Assembly: GCF_020873895.1 (NCBI RefSeq)
Contig: NZ_JAHWGT010000031.1
Location: forward strand, 19,725 to 83,724
DNA: 64,000 bases
From: Streptomyces sp. DH12
GTDB taxonomy: Bacteria > Actinomycetota > Actinomycetes > Streptomycetales > Streptomycetaceae
Direction: 5' to 3'
Every line of letters begins with the position of its first letter. Position 1 is the first letter of the stretch. The notes under the pieces were generated by a model, which saw only the letters and a program-made list of their open reading frames with translations, searched no databases and had not been told where the DNA came from. Position numbers and translations under genes: made by a program. Below, piece after piece: positions 62,367 through 64,000 of this stretch.

Positions 62367-63188
62367 GTGTCGACGCCGTTCTATGTCTCACCCCAGCAGG
62401 CCATGGCCGACCGGGCGGAGTACGCCCGGAAGGGGATCGCCCGGGGCCGCAGCCTTGTCGTGATGCAGTACGCCGACGGCATCGTCTTCGTCGGTGAGAA
62501 CCCGTCCCGCGCACTGCACAAGTTCAGCGAGATCTACGACCGGATCGGCTTCGCCGCGGCCGGCAAGTACAACGAGTACGAGAACCTCCGCATCGGCGGC
62601 GTCCGCTACGCCGACCTGCGCGGCTACACCTACGACCGGGACGACGTGACGGCCCGCGGCCTGGCGAACGTCTACGCTCAGACGCTCGGCACGATCTTCT
62701 CCAGCGCGGGGGAGAAGCCGTACGAGGTGGAGCTGGTCGTCGCCGAGGTGGGCTCGTCCCCCGAGGGCGACCAGATCTACCGCCTGCCGCATGACGGGTC
62801 GATCGTCGACGAGCACGGCTCGGTCGCCGTCGGAGGCAACGCCGAGCAGATCAGCGGCTTCCTCGACCAGCGGCACCGCGACGGGATGTCCCTGGCGGAG
62901 GCGCTGAAGCTCGCCGTGCAGGCCCTGTCGCGGGACACCAACGGCACCGAGCGGGAGATCCCCGCCGAGCGGCTGGAGGTCGCGGTGCTGGACCGTACGC
63001 GGCCGCAGTCGCGGAAGTTCAAGCGGATCGTCGGCCGGCAGCTGGCGCGGCTGCTGGCGGCGCAGGAGCCGGCGACGGCCCCGACGGACGCCGCCGGTGA
63101 CGAGCCGGACGCTCCGGAGGGCCCGAAGGGTCCGAACGCTCCGCAGTCCCCGGCGTCCCCGGAGACCCCGGAGACCCCGCAGGAGTAG
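62367..63188 (+). CDS. prcA: Proteasome alpha subunit
   Basis: 273 aa. It has the gate-forming N-terminus [20 protein letters not shown], the [20 protein letters not shown] core and a Pro/Ala-rich disordered C-terminus ([19 protein letters not shown]). It lacks the catalytic threonine and forms the outer rings that bind ARC. GTG 62367 with AAGGGA upstream. Last gene of the cluster here; a terminator follows. Confidence 0.97.
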   Translation: MSTPFYVSPQQAMADRAEYARKGIARGRSLVVMQYADGIVFVGENPSRALHKFSEIYDRIGFAAAGKYNEYENLRIGGVRYADLRGYTYDRDDVTARGLANVYAQTLGTIFSSAGEKPYEVELVVAEVGSSPEGDQIYRLPHDGSIVDEHGSVAVGGNAEQISGFLDQRHRDGMSLAEALKLAVQALSRDTNGTEREIPAERLEVAVLDRTRPQSRKFKRIVGRQLARLLAAQEPATAPTDAAGDEPDAPEGPKGPNAPQSPASPETPETPQE

Positions 63189-63216
63189 GCACCGCGCTCC
63201 GCGCCGCACGCCCGCA

Positions 63217-63250
63217 CGCCCCGGTCCGCCCGCGAGGGAGGACCGGGGCG
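63217..63250 (+). terminator. Terminator of prcBA
   Basis: Perfect 11-bp stem CGCCCCGGTCC (63217-63227) with GGACCGGGGCG (63240-63250), 12-base loop, 29 bases after the prcA stop. Confidence 0.75.
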
Positions 63251-63290
63251 CTGTCGTGCGCGCGGCACGCCGCCGGGCGCGGATCCGGCT

Positions 63291-63680
63291 GGGTGCCGGG
63301 GGGATCCGGACCTGCCGGGTTCACAGGGGCCGGCCTGGTCTGGAGGCGCCGCGGTTCGGAGGGCGGCGGCGGGCGGCGGGTGCGGGCCGGGAGAGGCCGG
63401 GTGCCGAGGGATCGGACCGGCTGGGTTCGGTGGGGCCGGCCTGGTCCGAGGCGGCGCGGTCCGGAGGGCGGCGGGCGGCGGGTGCGGGCCGGGAGGGGCC
63501 GGGTGCCGAGGGGATCGGACCTGCCGGGTCCGGTGGGGCCGGCCTGGTCCGAGGCGGCGCGGTCCGGAGGGCGGCGGGTGCGGGCCGGGAGGGGCCGGGC
63601 GCCCGGGGGATCCGGACCTGCCGGGTTCACAGGGGCCGGCCCGGTCGGGAGGCGCCGCGGTCCGGAGGGCGCCGGGCGCC
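63291..63680. repeat. Four degenerate tandem repeats of 96-108 bp
   Basis: Units begin GGGTGCCG (or GGGCGCCC) at 63291, 63399, 63501 and 63597. Each contains GGGGCCGGCC and a GGAGGGCGGCG run, and units 1 and 4 share GGATCCGGACCTGCCGGGTT. Spacings are 108, 102 and 96 bp. Confidence 0.8.
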
Positions 63681-63810
63681 GGGCGGGAGGCGCGGGGCGT
63701 GCCGGGGGCTGTGCCGGCTCTTCTCGTCGGCCCGGTCGCATGGTGGCTCGCCGCCGCCCGGGCCCCGGCCGGAGGCGGGTCGCGCCACTGCCGGAGCGGG
63801 CCGCCGAGAG

Positions 63811-63838
63811 GCGCCTGCCACGCGTGCGGGGCAGGCGC
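63811..63838. terminator. Candidate hairpin
   Basis: GCGCCTGCC (63811-63819) pairs with GGCAGGCGC (63830-63838), 10-base loop. It may belong to a gene beyond the window. Confidence 0.45.
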
Positions 63839-64000
63839 GGGCCCGTGGCGGACGGGGCGAGCGCGAGCGCGGGGCCGGGGGCGGGCCGGTGGTCGGAGGC
63901 GGGCCGGTGGCCGGTGGCGGCCGAGCGCGGGGCCGGGTGCCCGGCGGCGGGGCGGCCGGGGCGGCCCGCCCCCGGGCACCCGGCGGGCGGGGGGGGCGGC

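Larger units (their letters stand above)
63189..64000. other. G-rich intergenic region with degenerate tandem repeats
   Basis: 812 bp with no supported gene. Open frames exist only because the sequence is extremely GC-rich. It holds the prcA terminator, four repeats of about 100 bp and another hairpin. The end is cut by the window. Confidence 0.7.

Noticed and set aside
62777-63979. 400-aa Pro/Arg-rich frame on the minus strand after prcA
   Set aside because: Its start lies beyond prcA in repeat DNA and it runs antisense into prcA. No signal or domain supports it, though the repeat itself is reported.

Overview
The window is a high-GC (over 70 percent G+C) chromosomal segment from an actinomycete, almost certainly a Streptomyces. 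The case rests on a chaplin pair, mycothiol biosynthesis (mshC) and mycothiol-dependent formaldehyde oxidation, a complete Pup-proteasome gene set, the glycerol operon with an IclR-type gylR regulator, many GTG starts, third-position G/C bias, and several leaderless genes. From memory, the order gntP-gntK-gntR, chpH-chpC, corA, mshC, PAC2, glpD-glpK-glpF-gylR, metH, arc-dop-pup-prcB-prcA matches the conserved core of Streptomyces chromosomes (the SCO1640-SCO1680 interval of S. coelicolor), read here largely in reverse. No integrase, transposase, CRISPR array, rRNA or phage gene was found. The one tRNA is tRNA-Leu(GAG).

Layout: 1-8 kb carries a truncated DUF202-type membrane protein, a NUDIX hydrolase, a KstD-like flavoprotein, a small lipoprotein, a four-gene cassette (secreted two-cysteine protein, ABC ATPase, two membrane proteins) and an ASCH-domain fusion. 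8-11 kb is gluconate uptake and phosphorylation (gntK, gntP) with a divergent GntR regulator. 11-15.7 kb has an amino-acid permease, the mscR/metallo-beta-lactamase pair and a pseudouridine synthase. 15.7-22.1 kb is a xylose/xyloside module: GH31 alpha-xylosidase and xylulokinase divergent from xylose isomerase, with a ROK regulator. 22.2-26.2 kb has tRNA-Leu, an M20 peptidase, chpH, a long chaplin with a collagen-like linker, DUF5703 and a hypothetical protein.

26.2-38 kb has a RecD2-like protein with degenerate ATPase motifs, an aldo/keto reductase, an F420-type oxidoreductase, a ferritin-like protein, CorA, and then the actinobacterial group phosphatase - DUF3090 - kinase-fold protein - mshC, followed by a PAC2 protein. 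38-43.5 kb is glycerol catabolism (glpF-glpK-glpD under gylR). 43.6-52.5 kb has metH, a HAD phosphatase, two tandem oligopeptide-binding lipoproteins without permeases, and an orphan response regulator downstream of a RecB-like nuclease. 53.5-63.2 kb is the Pup-proteasome region: site-2-type protease, trmI, a secreted protein, a ferredoxin, then arc, dop, pup, prcB and prcA. The last 0.8 kb is a non-coding G-rich tract with four degenerate repeats of about 100 bp.

No clearly unprecedented system was established. The best candidates for under-described biology are the secreted-protein/ABC cassette (3.7-7.0 kb), the apparently ATPase-dead RecD2 relative (26.3-28.7 kb), the phosphatase/DUF3090/kinase-fold/mshC group (33-36.6 kb), the tandem orphan peptide-binding proteins (48.5-51.7 kb), and the widespread leaderless starts, which fix several start codons.
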